DNA from: JBBRCE01 sp038205115
Lineage (GTDB): Bacteria; Planctomycetota; Planctomycetia; Pirellulales; JBBRCE01
Length of the DNA: 64,000 nucleotides
Direction: 5' to 3'
Assembly: GCA_038205115.1 (NCBI GenBank)
Contig: JBBRCE010000019.1
Coordinates: 1-64,000 of the forward strand
The translations under genes were made by a program, and so were the position numbers. Of this stretch, positions 51,740 through 61,415 are shown piece after piece. Below the pieces are notes generated by a model that was not told where the DNA came from, searched no databases, and saw only the letters and a list, made by a program, of their open reading frames with translations. The stretch's first letter is position 1, and each line of letters begins with the position of its first letter.

Positions 51740-53854
51740 ATGACTTTTGTTCATCCCTGGGCGATGTTCGCCGGCGTGCTGCTGGCCGGGCTTCCGGTGG
51801 CGGTTCATTTCTTGACGCGCCCGCGGCCGGTGGCTCATCCGCTTTCGACACTGCGCTTTGTGCGCGAGTTGCTAAAACAGTGCAGCGCGCGTTCGCGCCT
51901 GCGCGATGCGTTGGTGCTGGCCTGCCGAACGCTCATGGTGTTGGCCGTGGCCGCGGCGATTGCCCGGCCGCGTTTTGATGGCGACGTCGTCAGCAGCGCC
52001 GACAATCCGGGCGAAGTGCGGCGGGTTGTCGTGCTCGACGTCAGCCAGAGCATGGGCGCGCGCGACGGCGGCGTGCAATTGCTCGATCGCGCTCGAGCCA
52101 AGGCCAATGAGTTTCTACGTTATCAGCCCGGTTTACGGGCCAACGTGCTGCTGGCCGGCGCGGCCCCGCAGCCGGTTTTCGAACAACTCTCGACGAATTT
52201 CGACTCGCTACAAGCCGCTGTCCGCGACGCGCAGGTCGGACCCCAACGATTGGAGTTACGGCCAACTTTGGAAGCGGCCGCCAAACTGCTGCAGGCAAAA
52301 GCGCCCGGTAGCGACACGCGCCGCGAACTGGTGCTGGTCAGCGATTTTCAACGTCGCAACTGGGGCGCAGTCGATTTTTCGGTCGTTCCGGCCGATGTGC
52401 GAATTGAACTGGTGGCCACAGCCAGCTCGGCCACACTCCCGAACGTGGCGATCGTCCGTGCCGAGTGCCCCGGCCGCGCCGTGGTCGGCCGCACGGCGCA
52501 ATGGGAAGTGGATATTGCCAATGGTACGCCCAACCCGCGCGAGGTGGGCGTGGACATTGCGGTCGGAGAAACGGCCTATCATCTGCAAGGGCGCTGCCTG
52601 CCGCAACGCGTGACCACGCTGAGTGGCGAATTTTTGCCGACGGCGCCGGGTTGGCTGTGGGGGCAAGCGTGTCTGACCGGCAATGACGACGCGCTGGCCA
52701 CCGACGACCAGCGCGCCTGCGCGGTGCAAGTTCGCCGGCAGCCAACGTACGCGCTGATCACCCGCCAGGCCGAATCGCAGCGTACTTCGTCCAGCTACCT
52801 GCTCGAGTGCGCGCTGGCGCCAGACGCGGCATTGAAAGAGCGCGCCGCCGCCAAGGTGCTGCGCATTTCTCCGCAAAGCCTTGATCGCGAAACGCTCGCG
52901 CCCGCGGAAGTCATCGCCCTGGATCATCCCGGTAAAATCGACGATGTCGGTTTGCGACTGTTGGCGAACCTGATGCGCCGCGGCAAGACGATCTTATACG
53001 TCACCGCCGAACCGGTCGACGCCGTGAATCTCAAGCTGATGTCGGACGTCGTCGCGCGAGCCTGGCAGTTGCCGGTGGAGTTTGCCGCGCCGGTCGGTGG
53101 GCAAAGCCGACGCGCGATGTTCTTGCAGACATTCCGCCGCGAGTCGCCCGCATTCAAAATCTTTGGCGAACAAACCGATGCCGCCATCGGCGGATTGCGA
53201 TTTTCCGGTGGTCTGGTTTCTCGCAAGTTAGAGACCGGATTGTCGGACGACGTGTTGGCCAGCTACGCCGACGGTTCGGCGGCCATCGCCCTCAGCGGAG
53301 TCGAGGCTGGCAGTCTGCTGGTTTTAAATGCCGACTTGGCGGAATCGAATCTTTCGGCCAGCGGCGTTTTTCTGCCGCTGCTGGAGGAACTTCTGCAGCA
53401 ATCGTTGAACCGCCGTCGAATGTCAACGTCGCTTGCCAGCGGCGAGCGATTGGATATCCAGTTGCCGACGGAAGTCGGCACGGCTGCGGGCTTGCAAATA
53501 ACCTCCGGCGAATCCAACGATTCGCCCATCGATGGGCGCTGGGGTCGATTGGCGGACGACGGGGCTGGAGTGCGCTGGAGCAGTACCGCGGCGCCGGCAC
53601 CGGGCGTTTATCGCGTGTGTCGCGGCAACGAAACGGTTTTTGCACTGGCCACCGGCGTTCACTCCGACGAGAGCCAGTTGGAATATCTGTCGCCGGACGT
53701 GCTGACCAATCGCTTGGCGGCCGGACGAAACGTGCATTATCAATCGACCACGGAAACCGAACCCGACGCCGATCGCTGGTGGGCCTGGCTGTGCGCGATT
53801 GGCCTGGGATGTGCGCTGGCGGAACTTGGCTTGCACTTAATCTTTCGAAGTTAA
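51740..53854 (+). CDS. BatA-like membrane protein with vWA domain
   Basis: A 704-residue protein. The N-terminal two-helix BatA motif (HPWAMFAGVLLAGLPVAVHFL, then LVLACRTLMVLAVAAAIARP) spans about residues 5-75. A vWA domain follows with MIDAS DVSQSMGARDGG. A long extracytoplasmic region extends to a final membrane helix near 685-702 (WAWLCAIGLGCALAELGLHL). The glutamine-amidotransferase-like segment present in some relatives may correspond to about 390-560. It follows DUF58 by 27 bases. It presumably works in the envelope with the next vWA protein under MoxR control. Confidence 0.8.
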   Translation: MTFVHPWAMFAGVLLAGLPVAVHFLTRPRPVAHPLSTLRFVRELLKQCSARSRLRDALVLACRTLMVLAVAAAIARPRFDGDVVSSADNPGEVRRVVVLDVSQSMGARDGGVQLLDRARAKANEFLRYQPGLRANVLLAGAAPQPVFEQLSTNFDSLQAAVRDAQVGPQRLELRPTLEAAAKLLQAKAPGSDTRRELVLVSDFQRRNWGAVDFSVVPADVRIELVATASSATLPNVAIVRAECPGRAVVGRTAQWEVDIANGTPNPREVGVDIAVGETAYHLQGRCLPQRVTTLSGEFLPTAPGWLWGQACLTGNDDALATDDQRACAVQVRRQPTYALITRQAESQRTSSSYLLECALAPDAALKERAAAKVLRISPQSLDRETLAPAEVIALDHPGKIDDVGLRLLANLMRRGKTILYVTAEPVDAVNLKLMSDVVARAWQLPVEFAAPVGGQSRRAMFLQTFRRESPAFKIFGEQTDAAIGGLRFSGGLVSRKLETGLSDDVLASYADGSAAIALSGVEAGSLLVLNADLAESNLSASGVFLPLLEELLQQSLNRRRMSTSLASGERLDIQLPTEVGTAAGLQITSGESNDSPIDGRWGRLADDGAGVRWSSTAAPAPGVYRVCRGNETVFALATGVHSDESQLEYLSPDVLTNRLAAGRNVHYQSTTETEPDADRWWAWLCAIGLGCALAELGLHLIFRS

Positions 53855-53857
53855 TCT

Positions 53858-56314
53858 ATGCAGCGTTTGGAATTTAATCCGGCGGTCTCTTCGGCGCTTT
53901 GGCTGGCACTGGCGATTGCCGCGGTCGGCCTGTGGACATGGTACGCCTGGGCGTCGCGCGGTCGCATGCGCGGATCGCGCAGGGCGCTGATCCTGACCGG
54001 CATGGCCACGCTGCTGGTGCTGCCGCTGCTGGTGCTGCTTAACCCAACTTGGATGCAAGCCATGCCGCCACCGCCTGGCAAGCCTGTAATTACCGTCTTG
54101 ATCGACAGCACTGGCAGCATGGGCACGGACGATGTTGTCGGCGATCAATCGGCTGCGAGCACCGTGCGAACGCGCCTCGCCCGCGCGGTCGAAATCGCCC
54201 GGCAAGTCGATCAGAAGCTCGGCGGACCTTTTGACGTGCGCGTGCGTCGCTTTGACGAGGTCTCGCGCCCAATGGCACTGGACGATTTAACACGTCTGAC
54301 TCCCCGTGGCGACGTTACCGACCTTAGCAGCGGCATTGACGATGTGCTGGCCGAAGAGCAGCCGCAGGGCCAAGGCGTGTTGCTGCTCAGCGATGGCGTC
54401 CACAATGCCGGTCCGACGGCGATGTTGCGGCAAACGGCCGCCCGCGCCAAAGCGGCCAGCGCTCCGGTTTACACGCACGTGCTCGGCGGCGTATCCAACT
54501 TGCGCGACTTGGAAGTCAGCGTGGCCGCCACGCAAGAACTGGCGTTTGTAGGGCAAAAAATCCCCATTCATGTACAAATTCGGCAGCGCGGCGATCTGAC
54601 GCGGAAGTCGGCGCTGTCGCTGCAGGTCGATGGCCAGCCGGCCGAGCAATTGGATGTCGCGCTGTCGCCCGATGCCACGACATCGGCCGATTTTCAGGTC
54701 TCGCAAGACAAGATCGGCCTGTATCGTTACACGGTGCAGATCGCGCCGCATCCCGACGAGGTCACCGCGCTCAATAATACAGCCACGGTTTTGGTCCGCG
54801 TGATCGATCAGCCCGTCCAAGCGCTGTTGCTCGAAGGCAAACCGTATTGGGACACCAAGTTTTTGATTCGCACGCTGGGGCAGGATCCTTCAATTGCGCT
54901 CTCAAGCGTCATTCGCATTGCCGATGGCCGGTTGTTGGAACGTACGATTTCCGCGCCAGATGCCAAAAATCCTCCGACCGAAGGCAACGCGGCAGACAAA
55001 CTGCGCGATGAGCCTGCAAAAGCCGACGCCGCCAAGACTGACGCTGTGAAACCCGCTGTTGACAATCCTACTCAGCCTGCCGCCACTCGCCCTAAGATTA
55101 CCGCCGGCACGGACCGCGCCGAGAAGTGGTCGATCGTCAAAGATGCAGGTCAGTGGTTGGCCGACCCCGCGTCGCTTTCCAAGTATCAACTGATCATTCT
55201 CGGCCGCGAGTCGGAAGTGTTTTTGTCCGACCAGGCCATCACGCAACTCAAACGCTGGTTGGCGGAGGGCAATGGCTCGCTGGTCTGTTTCCGCGGCGCT
55301 CCGTCAGCCCAACTCAATCAGCGAATGGCGGCCCTGATGCCGGTGAAATGGGCGGCGGGGCGCGAATCGCGATTTCGCGTCCGCCTCACGTCGAGCGGCC
55401 ACGACTTGCAATGGTTGCCGCAAATCAACGAAGACGACGATCCGCTCTCGCGATTGCCGTCGTTGGCCACCGGCATGACGGCCAAAGCGCGGCAACCGCT
55501 GGCAACCGTGCTGGCCAGCAGCGTGGTCACAGAGCAATCGGCCGACGCGCCGGTCATTGCGTACCAATCGGTGGGCCTCGGCAAGGTCGTGGTGGTGGAA
55601 GGCGCCGGCATGTGGCGATGGGCGTTTCTGCCCCGCAATCAAGAACATGCCGACGACATCTACCCACTGTTGTGGCGGAATCTGGTGCGCTGGCTGACGT
55701 CGTCGGCGGCGCTGTTGCCATCTCAGACGATGGCGCTCCGCGCGGATCAAGTTAGCTTTTTCACCGGCGAGCCCGTGACCGCCACGTTAATGATTCGCGA
55801 AAGCGCTTTGAGCGGTGAGCCCCCGCAAATTGAAATTCAGCCAGAGGGCGTTTCGAAGACTCCGGATCGACCTGCTCCAGGCAGCGACCAGAATTCCGCC
55901 GCCAACGTGACCTGGCCGCGGATCGTCAAACCGCTGCCCAGCGGCGACGCGGCCGGCGTGTTTCGCGTGCCGCTGGGCACACTGCCGGAAGGGCGTTACC
56001 AAGCGCGCGTCGCGGGCGGTGGCGACGACCCAACCGCGCGGCTGTTGTTCGAAGTGCGCGGGAATCTGCGCGAGCGATTGGATGTTTCCGCCCGGCCCGA
56101 CTTGATGAAGCTTCTGGCCGACGAAAGCGGCGGCGCGGTACTCGGCCAGGACACCGTGGTAGACTTCGCGAATCAATTTACTTCGCATTTGGCGCAAACC
56201 CGGCCCACGCGCGTGATTCGCACGCCGGCTTGGGACCGCTGGTGGCTGCTCGCGGCGCTGGCGACCGTGTGGGGCGTCACATGGATGCTCCGTAGAAGTT
56301 CGGGTCTGGTATGA
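53858..56314 (+). CDS. large membrane protein with vWA and class-I-amidotransferase-like domains
   Basis: An 818-residue protein. Two N-terminal membrane helices (about 12-33 and 43-62) precede a vWA domain with MIDAS DSTGSMGTDD (about 87-96). The middle contains beta-rich material and the Lys/Asp/Pro-rich linker (about 370-415). Then QLIILGRESEVFLSD, LKRWLAEGNGSLVCFRG and GLGKVVVVEGAGMWRW resemble the GATase1-like fold of such planctomycete proteins. A C-terminal membrane helix (about 790-810) closes it. It starts 3 bases after the previous stop, so the two are surely co-translated. Confidence 0.75.
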   Translation: MQRLEFNPAVSSALWLALAIAAVGLWTWYAWASRGRMRGSRRALILTGMATLLVLPLLVLLNPTWMQAMPPPPGKPVITVLIDSTGSMGTDDVVGDQSAASTVRTRLARAVEIARQVDQKLGGPFDVRVRRFDEVSRPMALDDLTRLTPRGDVTDLSSGIDDVLAEEQPQGQGVLLLSDGVHNAGPTAMLRQTAARAKAASAPVYTHVLGGVSNLRDLEVSVAATQELAFVGQKIPIHVQIRQRGDLTRKSALSLQVDGQPAEQLDVALSPDATTSADFQVSQDKIGLYRYTVQIAPHPDEVTALNNTATVLVRVIDQPVQALLLEGKPYWDTKFLIRTLGQDPSIALSSVIRIADGRLLERTISAPDAKNPPTEGNAADKLRDEPAKADAAKTDAVKPAVDNPTQPAATRPKITAGTDRAEKWSIVKDAGQWLADPASLSKYQLIILGRESEVFLSDQAITQLKRWLAEGNGSLVCFRGAPSAQLNQRMAALMPVKWAAGRESRFRVRLTSSGHDLQWLPQINEDDDPLSRLPSLATGMTAKARQPLATVLASSVVTEQSADAPVIAYQSVGLGKVVVVEGAGMWRWAFLPRNQEHADDIYPLLWRNLVRWLTSSAALLPSQTMALRADQVSFFTGEPVTATLMIRESALSGEPPQIEIQPEGVSKTPDRPAPGSDQNSAANVTWPRIVKPLPSGDAAGVFRVPLGTLPEGRYQARVAGGGDDPTARLLFEVRGNLRERLDVSARPDLMKLLADESGGAVLGQDTVVDFANQFTSHLAQTRPTRVIRTPAWDRWWLLAALATVWGVTWMLRRSSGLV

Positions 56315-56362
56315 TTACGTACGGATTTATTCGGCAGGACTCCGTCAAGTCGGAGAATTAAG

Positions 56363-59179
56363 ATGGACTTCGTAGCATTGAGCGGCAGGTTGCAGCAACT
56401 CCGCCGACGATTGCTCATGGTGGGATTTTCCGCCGGGGCGCTGTGGGGCATCACCGTTGTAATCGGCGTGTTGGTGGTTGGGGTGATTGTCGATCTACTG
56501 TTCGACTTGCCGCCAACGCTGCGAATTGCCGTGCTGGCCAGTTGCCTGCTGGCTGGCGTTGCGGCGGCCGCGGTAGGCGTCATTACGGCCTGGCGCACGA
56601 GCCGCGATGCGTCACTGGCGCGACAAATCGATCGCGTGGGCGGCTTCGGAGGTCAGGTGCTGACCGGATGGGAACTTTCGAGCCGCGCGGCCTTGCTGCC
56701 CGCCGGCAAATTGCTCGCGCAGCGCGCGGTTGCCCAAGCGGCCCGCCTGGCCGAACAAGCGCCGGCCGAAAAAGTCGTTAGCGCCCGGCCCGCGCAGCGA
56801 TCGCTGGCGGTTTGCGCGGGCGCCGCGGTGGCAATGGCCATCGCCTGCTGGGCGCTGCCAACGTTGGCATCCACGGCGCTGCATCGCTTTTTGAATCCCT
56901 ATGCCGACGTGCCGCCGTTCTCACAGCTTGAGTTCGAGGTTACGCCCGGCGACACCAGCGTTCGTTACGGCGATCATCTCGATATTGTGGCCAGCATTAC
57001 CGGCAAGCCGGTCGACCGCGCTGATATCGTGCTCCGTGCGCCGCGCACAGCCGAGGCCGGCACGTCCGAAGCCGCTGCCGCCGACGCTGTCGCAACCGAA
57101 GAAACCTGGCCCATGTTCGCCGACTCCGCCGGCAACTGGCGGACAACCATCGCGCGGCTGACCGGGGACCGCCTGTACTACGTTCGCACCCAGGCAGGTC
57201 GGAGCAAAATGTATCGCGCCCAGGTGGTCACGCTCCCGACGATTGAGTCGGTCAAAGTGCGTGTCACGCCACCGGAGTATACGCGGCTGCCGGCTTATGA
57301 TGGGCCAATTCCCAAGCAAGGTTTGGCCGGCTTGCCAGGCACGCGAGTGGAATTTCGCGCGACCAGTAATCGGCCGCTGTCGGGCGGTGAGCTATCCGTC
57401 AAGCTTGGCGATGCGCCGGCGGAAATCATCAAGCTCAAAGCCGTGTCGAGCGCGGCTGCGGAAGTGGTCGGCGAGTGGGTCATTCGGCAAGCTGGCAAGT
57501 TCGTGCTCGATGTAGTCGATATTGCTGGCCAACGCAGCTTGGAACCCGTGCCCGGCACGATCACCGTGCTCCGGGACGAGCGGCCGTTTGTGCGAATTTT
57601 GCAACCGCCGGAAACCTCGCTAGCCACGCCTACGGCCAACATCCCGGTGGAAGTGCTGGCCGAAGACGATTACGGCGTGTCCCAAGTGCAGGTCTTCCGG
57701 AGTTTGAACGAGTCGCGACCGCTGCCGATCGACCTGCCGTTGCCGGCGCAGCTTTCGCGCCGCGTGCGCGGCAAGTTGATTCTGCCGCTGGCCGATTACG
57801 GCTTGGAGCCGGGCGATTCGATCAAGCTCTTTGCACGCGTGGAAGATAACGATCCGGCCGGCGCCAAAGGCTCGGAGAGCAATGTCGTCACGCTGCAGAT
57901 CATTTCGCAAGAAGAATTCGAACGCCTGCGCCGCGAGCGCGCGGGCATGGAAGTGCTGGTTTCCAAATATCGTCAGGCTCAACGCCGCCTGGAAAAACTG
58001 GCTGACGCAGTCGAAGGCCTCAAGAGTAAGAAGAAGAAACCGGACGAGTCCGACAAAGACAAATTGGCGTCCAAACGCCGCGACCAACTCAAGCAACTGC
58101 GGCAAAGTTTGCGGCAAGAGCGAGAGGCCATTCAGCAAGCGGCAAAGAAGTTGCTGCCCTACGATCTGGATCGCAATCTCTCGCCCGAGTTGGAAAAGCT
58201 GGCCGAATCGCTGCAGCAGATGGAACAGCAAATCAGCGATCTGGAATCGCTGGATCAGGCCAGCGAAGAAGACCTCGAAAAACTGCTCGACCAGTTGTCC
58301 AAACAGCTCGCTGGCGACAAACGCGATTATCAAAAGCAAGTGATTGTGCCGCTGGAACATCTGACCAAGCTGTTTCCGCTGGTGGCCGATCAAAGCCGCT
58401 TCGAGCAACTCGTCGCCCGTCAAAAAGATCTGGCCGAGCGGTTGGCCAGCCTTCGCGGCACCGAGGGCCAAGATAATCCGCAACTCAAAGTCCGCATCCG
58501 CGAACTGGAAACGGAGCAGCGGCAGTTGCGGCAAGAACTCAATCAACTGCTTGATGATATTGCCGACCACGCCAGCCAGTTGCCGGACGATCCGCGGCTG
58601 GCCGAACTCAAAGCCACCGCCGAAAAGTTCGTCGAAGACGTGCGCGAGAGCGGCGCCGGCAAGGCGATGTCCGACGCCGAAAACGCGCTGGCCGAGTTCG
58701 CGGGCGGTAAAGCTCACGCCAAAGCCACCGAGGCTGCCGAAATCCTGGAAAAGTTCCTCGGTAAGTGCCAAAGCATTGGCGAAGGCGCGGAAGGCGCACT
58801 GGTGTTTGCGCCTGGACTAGGCGGTTCGCTCGGACAATCGGTCGCGCAGATGCTCGCCGAAATGCGGCTGGCTCGCGGCATGGGCAACGGTCAAGGCGGC
58901 GGTGGCGGCGGCAGCGTTCAGAAGAACAAAAACGTCGGCCTGTTCGGTTCCTTCGCCGCGATGGGCGACGACAACGGTCAGACGGGCGAAGAAACCCAAG
59001 AGCACCCGTCCGGCACACCGCGCGCCACGGCGCAGAGCGACGGCGATCAACCGCCCGGTCAAGGCGACTCGAACGCGCCCGGCGCCGGCGGTCGCGGTGG
59101 AGAGGTGGTCCCGCTGCGCTATCGGCAGCGCGTGGGGCAATATTTTCAGCGACTGGCCGACGAAGCCGGCTCGCCTTAG
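56363..59179 (+). CDS. DUF4175-like membrane-anchored coiled-coil protein
   Basis: A 938-residue protein. Two N-terminal membrane helices (about 19-48 and 52-75) and a third (about 146-171) precede a beta-rich extracytoplasmic region (about 175-520, with repeats of the type SVKVRVTPPEYTRLPAY). A long charged coiled coil follows (about 530-800; QAQRRLEKLADAVEGLKSKK and QRQLRQELNQLLDDI). It ends in a Gly-rich low-complexity tract (GNGQGGGGGGS) and a short basic tail. The layout resembles DUF4175 proteins of alphaproteobacteria. The gap after the previous gene is 48 bases. The long rod may span the periplasm or bind the vWA partners. Confidence 0.65.
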   Translation: MDFVALSGRLQQLRRRLLMVGFSAGALWGITVVIGVLVVGVIVDLLFDLPPTLRIAVLASCLLAGVAAAAVGVITAWRTSRDASLARQIDRVGGFGGQVLTGWELSSRAALLPAGKLLAQRAVAQAARLAEQAPAEKVVSARPAQRSLAVCAGAAVAMAIACWALPTLASTALHRFLNPYADVPPFSQLEFEVTPGDTSVRYGDHLDIVASITGKPVDRADIVLRAPRTAEAGTSEAAAADAVATEETWPMFADSAGNWRTTIARLTGDRLYYVRTQAGRSKMYRAQVVTLPTIESVKVRVTPPEYTRLPAYDGPIPKQGLAGLPGTRVEFRATSNRPLSGGELSVKLGDAPAEIIKLKAVSSAAAEVVGEWVIRQAGKFVLDVVDIAGQRSLEPVPGTITVLRDERPFVRILQPPETSLATPTANIPVEVLAEDDYGVSQVQVFRSLNESRPLPIDLPLPAQLSRRVRGKLILPLADYGLEPGDSIKLFARVEDNDPAGAKGSESNVVTLQIISQEEFERLRRERAGMEVLVSKYRQAQRRLEKLADAVEGLKSKKKKPDESDKDKLASKRRDQLKQLRQSLRQEREAIQQAAKKLLPYDLDRNLSPELEKLAESLQQMEQQISDLESLDQASEEDLEKLLDQLSKQLAGDKRDYQKQVIVPLEHLTKLFPLVADQSRFEQLVARQKDLAERLASLRGTEGQDNPQLKVRIRELETEQRQLRQELNQLLDDIADHASQLPDDPRLAELKATAEKFVEDVRESGAGKAMSDAENALAEFAGGKAHAKATEAAEILEKFLGKCQSIGEGAEGALVFAPGLGGSLGQSVAQMLAEMRLARGMGNGQGGGGGGSVQKNKNVGLFGSFAAMGDDNGQTGEETQEHPSGTPRATAQSDGDQPPGQGDSNAPGAGGRGGEVVPLRYRQRVGQYFQRLADEAGSP

Positions 59180-59263
59180 TACGCGCGGCAATCGCGCGGC
59201 AGCGAATCAGGACATCAGCGGCTCAATACGATCGATCGACCCGATAACGGACAGGATACCGCA

Positions 59264-59995
59264 ATGGACGCACGGCAACTCACGCTCGCATTGTTCAGCC
59301 GGTTTCGCGCGGCAACGTTTCTACTGTTTGCCGCGCTGTTGCTCGGTTGGTCGCCAGCGCCGGGCGCAGGCGGCACGAAATTACCCGAACCCAAGCAAAT
59401 TGGCGGCGAGGCGGATGGCGTCGTCCAAGTGGCCAATTTGGTTTACGCCGGCACCAAGAGCAGCGAGTGCTTCGCCGATCATTTTCTGATTCAAGCGGAA
59501 AAGGATTCCGCTATTTCCACCAGCCGCCGCTTTCATGCCGTGAAGTTGGCCAGCGATGATGTCTTCGAATATCCCCTGGTTATCATGACCGGCGAAGGTG
59601 ATTTTCAACTCACGGAAACCGAGCGGCAAAACCTCAAACGATACGTCGAGCGTGGCGGCTTCGTGCTGGCGAGCGCCAGTTGTTCGTCGATCGAGTGGAA
59701 CCGCTCGTTCCGCGGCGAAATGGCCACCGTGTTCGACGATCGCGCGTTGGCAGCCTTGCCGGCCGATCATCAGGTGTTTCACATGGTTTACGATCTGACG
59801 GACAAGTCGGCCCATCACGGCGCTTCAATGCCGCTGGAGGGAATTCACTTTGGTACGCGTTTGGGCGTGTTGTACTCGCAAGACGGCCTGAACGACACCG
59901 CACACACGCAAGGTTGCTGCTGCTGTGGCGGCAACGAGATCAACCACGCGGTGCAGTATAACGTCAACATTCTGGCGTACGCCCTGACGCACTAA
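59264..59995 (+). CDS. exported DUF4159 protein with a four-cysteine run
   Basis: A 243-residue protein with a signal peptide (ATFLLFAALLLGWSPAPGAGG) and a DUF4159 domain: VQVANLVYAGTKSSE, YPLVIMTGEGDFQLTETERQ and YVERGGFVLASASCSS. The fold is probably a degraded flavodoxin/GATase-like domain. Four consecutive cysteines (218-221, in QGCCCCGGNEINHAV) near the C-terminus could bind a metal or cluster. DUF4159 proteins recur at the end of moxR/vWA operons. The next gene, encoding a cytochrome fusion, starts 10 bases downstream. Confidence 0.8.
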   Translation: MDARQLTLALFSRFRAATFLLFAALLLGWSPAPGAGGTKLPEPKQIGGEADGVVQVANLVYAGTKSSECFADHFLIQAEKDSAISTSRRFHAVKLASDDVFEYPLVIMTGEGDFQLTETERQNLKRYVERGGFVLASASCSSIEWNRSFRGEMATVFDDRALAALPADHQVFHMVYDLTDKSAHHGASMPLEGIHFGTRLGVLYSQDGLNDTAHTQGCCCCGGNEINHAVQYNVNILAYALTH

Positions 59996-60005
59996 GAGCG
60001 GGCCG

Positions 60006-61415
60006 ATGATGTTACCGCACTCCCACATCGAACGGCCCTGGCTGCCGACAATCATTTTTCTGTGCGGCGGTCTGCACATTGGTGTCTGTGGTTGTGGCGG
60101 CAAATCTCCGTCCGAGTCGCCAGCCAAGCCGTTGGTGATCGTGGCTTCCGGCGATACGGCCGGCTGGATCGAGCCCTGCGGTTGCACGTCCAACCAATCC
60201 GGCGGACTGCCGCGCCGCGGAACCTACGTCGCCAACTTGCGTCAAAGGCACGAAGTTTTACTGCTGGATGTGGGCGGCGCGGCGGCCGATTCGTCGGCCT
60301 ACGGTCAGGCAAAGCTGTCCGCCATTTTGGCCGGCGAGCGCGCCATGGGATTGTTTGCGCACAACATCGGCGGCAGCGAAGCCCGACAAGGGCCCGAGTA
60401 TCTTCGCCAATGTGCGCTGCAGTCGTCGCTGGTTTCTTGCAACGTTCGCGATCGGCAAGGTCAGTTACTGGCCGCACCTTACAGGGTGTTTCGCGGCGAA
60501 AGTCGGCAAGCCGTGGCCGTTTTTGGCGTGCTTTCGCAACGATACGCCGCCGACGGATTGGACGTATCGCCCCCGCGCGAAGCCCTGTTGGCGGCCTTGA
60601 AGCAAGCCGCGCAAGAATCTGGGCCGACAAACAACTCATTCGCGGCAATCGTGGTGCTGGCGTATCTTCCGCCCGACGAATTACGCGTCCTGGCGCGCGA
60701 GCTGCCCGAGGTTGACCTGGTGTTGGGCGGGCCAAGCGGTCAGAGCATTGCGTCGGAGCAGATCGGCCATGTGCTGCTTGCTTCGGCCACCAACAAAGGC
60801 AAGTTTCTGGCGAAGCTCGAGCCGTTACCCAGCAAAGATCGCGGCACCTCTTGGTCTGGCAGCATCGTCGAGATGACGGATCAATTTGAAGATCAGCCCG
60901 AACAACGAAAAAACATCGCAGCCTTTCAGCGTTTGCTGGCCGACCGAGATTTCCGCGCCAGGGACACCGCTTTTCTGGACGGCCGTTCGCAGCAATGGCC
61001 AGCAGGCTACGGCATCGCCGGCAGTGACGCCTGCCAAGACTGTCACCAGCAAGATCACCACGCCTGGCAAGCAACCGCGCACGCCAGCGCCTGGGCAACG
61101 CTCAAATCCAGCGGATCCCAGGTCGATTCCTACTGCCAGCAGTGCCATGTGACCGGCTATGGGCTGCCCGGCGGATTCGTGTCGAACTTGCGTTCGCCGC
61201 AGCGCGTGAGTGTGGGCTGCGAAAATTGCCATGGTCCATCGGCCGCGCACGCTGCGCAACCGCGCACACAGACGCCGTTTTTTGGACGCGCGCGGGATGC
61301 GTGCATCCAATGTCACGACGAAGAGAATAGCCCCAAATTTCAATACGAGGCCGCTTGGCCCAAGATTCAGCACGGCGCGCATCGCGCGGTCGACGCTCCG
61401 GGAGTCAAACCATGA
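60006..61415 (+). CDS. metallophosphatase-like domain fused to a tetraheme cytochrome c domain
   Basis: A 469-residue exported protein, possibly a lipoprotein (GLHIGVCGCGG near residue 28). Residues ~43-290 resemble a 5'-nucleotidase/UshA-like metallophosphatase (IVASGDTAGWIEPCGCTSN, GGLPRRGTYVANLR and VDLVLGGPSGQS), although the classical metal ligands are not all evident. Residues ~335-450 hold four CxxCH heme sites: 343-347, 377-381, 405-409 and 433-437, similar to cytochrome c554-type domains. It should be a periplasmic electron-transfer protein. Its stop overlaps the next start by 4 bases. Confidence 0.85.
   Translation: MMLPHSHIERPWLPTIIFLCGGLHIGVCGCGGKSPSESPAKPLVIVASGDTAGWIEPCGCTSNQSGGLPRRGTYVANLRQRHEVLLLDVGGAAADSSAYGQAKLSAILAGERAMGLFAHNIGGSEARQGPEYLRQCALQSSLVSCNVRDRQGQLLAAPYRVFRGESRQAVAVFGVLSQRYAADGLDVSPPREALLAALKQAAQESGPTNNSFAAIVVLAYLPPDELRVLARELPEVDLVLGGPSGQSIASEQIGHVLLASATNKGKFLAKLEPLPSKDRGTSWSGSIVEMTDQFEDQPEQRKNIAAFQRLLADRDFRARDTAFLDGRSQQWPAGYGIAGSDACQDCHQQDHHAWQATAHASAWATLKSSGSQVDSYCQQCHVTGYGLPGGFVSNLRSPQRVSVGCENCHGPSAAHAAQPRTQTPFFGRARDACIQCHDEENSPKFQYEAAWPKIQHGAHRAVDAPGVKP

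Noticed and set aside
57620..58771. A 383-codon open frame on the minus strand rich in Leu, Phe and Gln
   Set aside because: Mirror of the coiled-coil region of the DUF4175-like gene; the Leu/Phe-rich look comes from complementing Gln/Lys/Glu codons, not from membrane helices.
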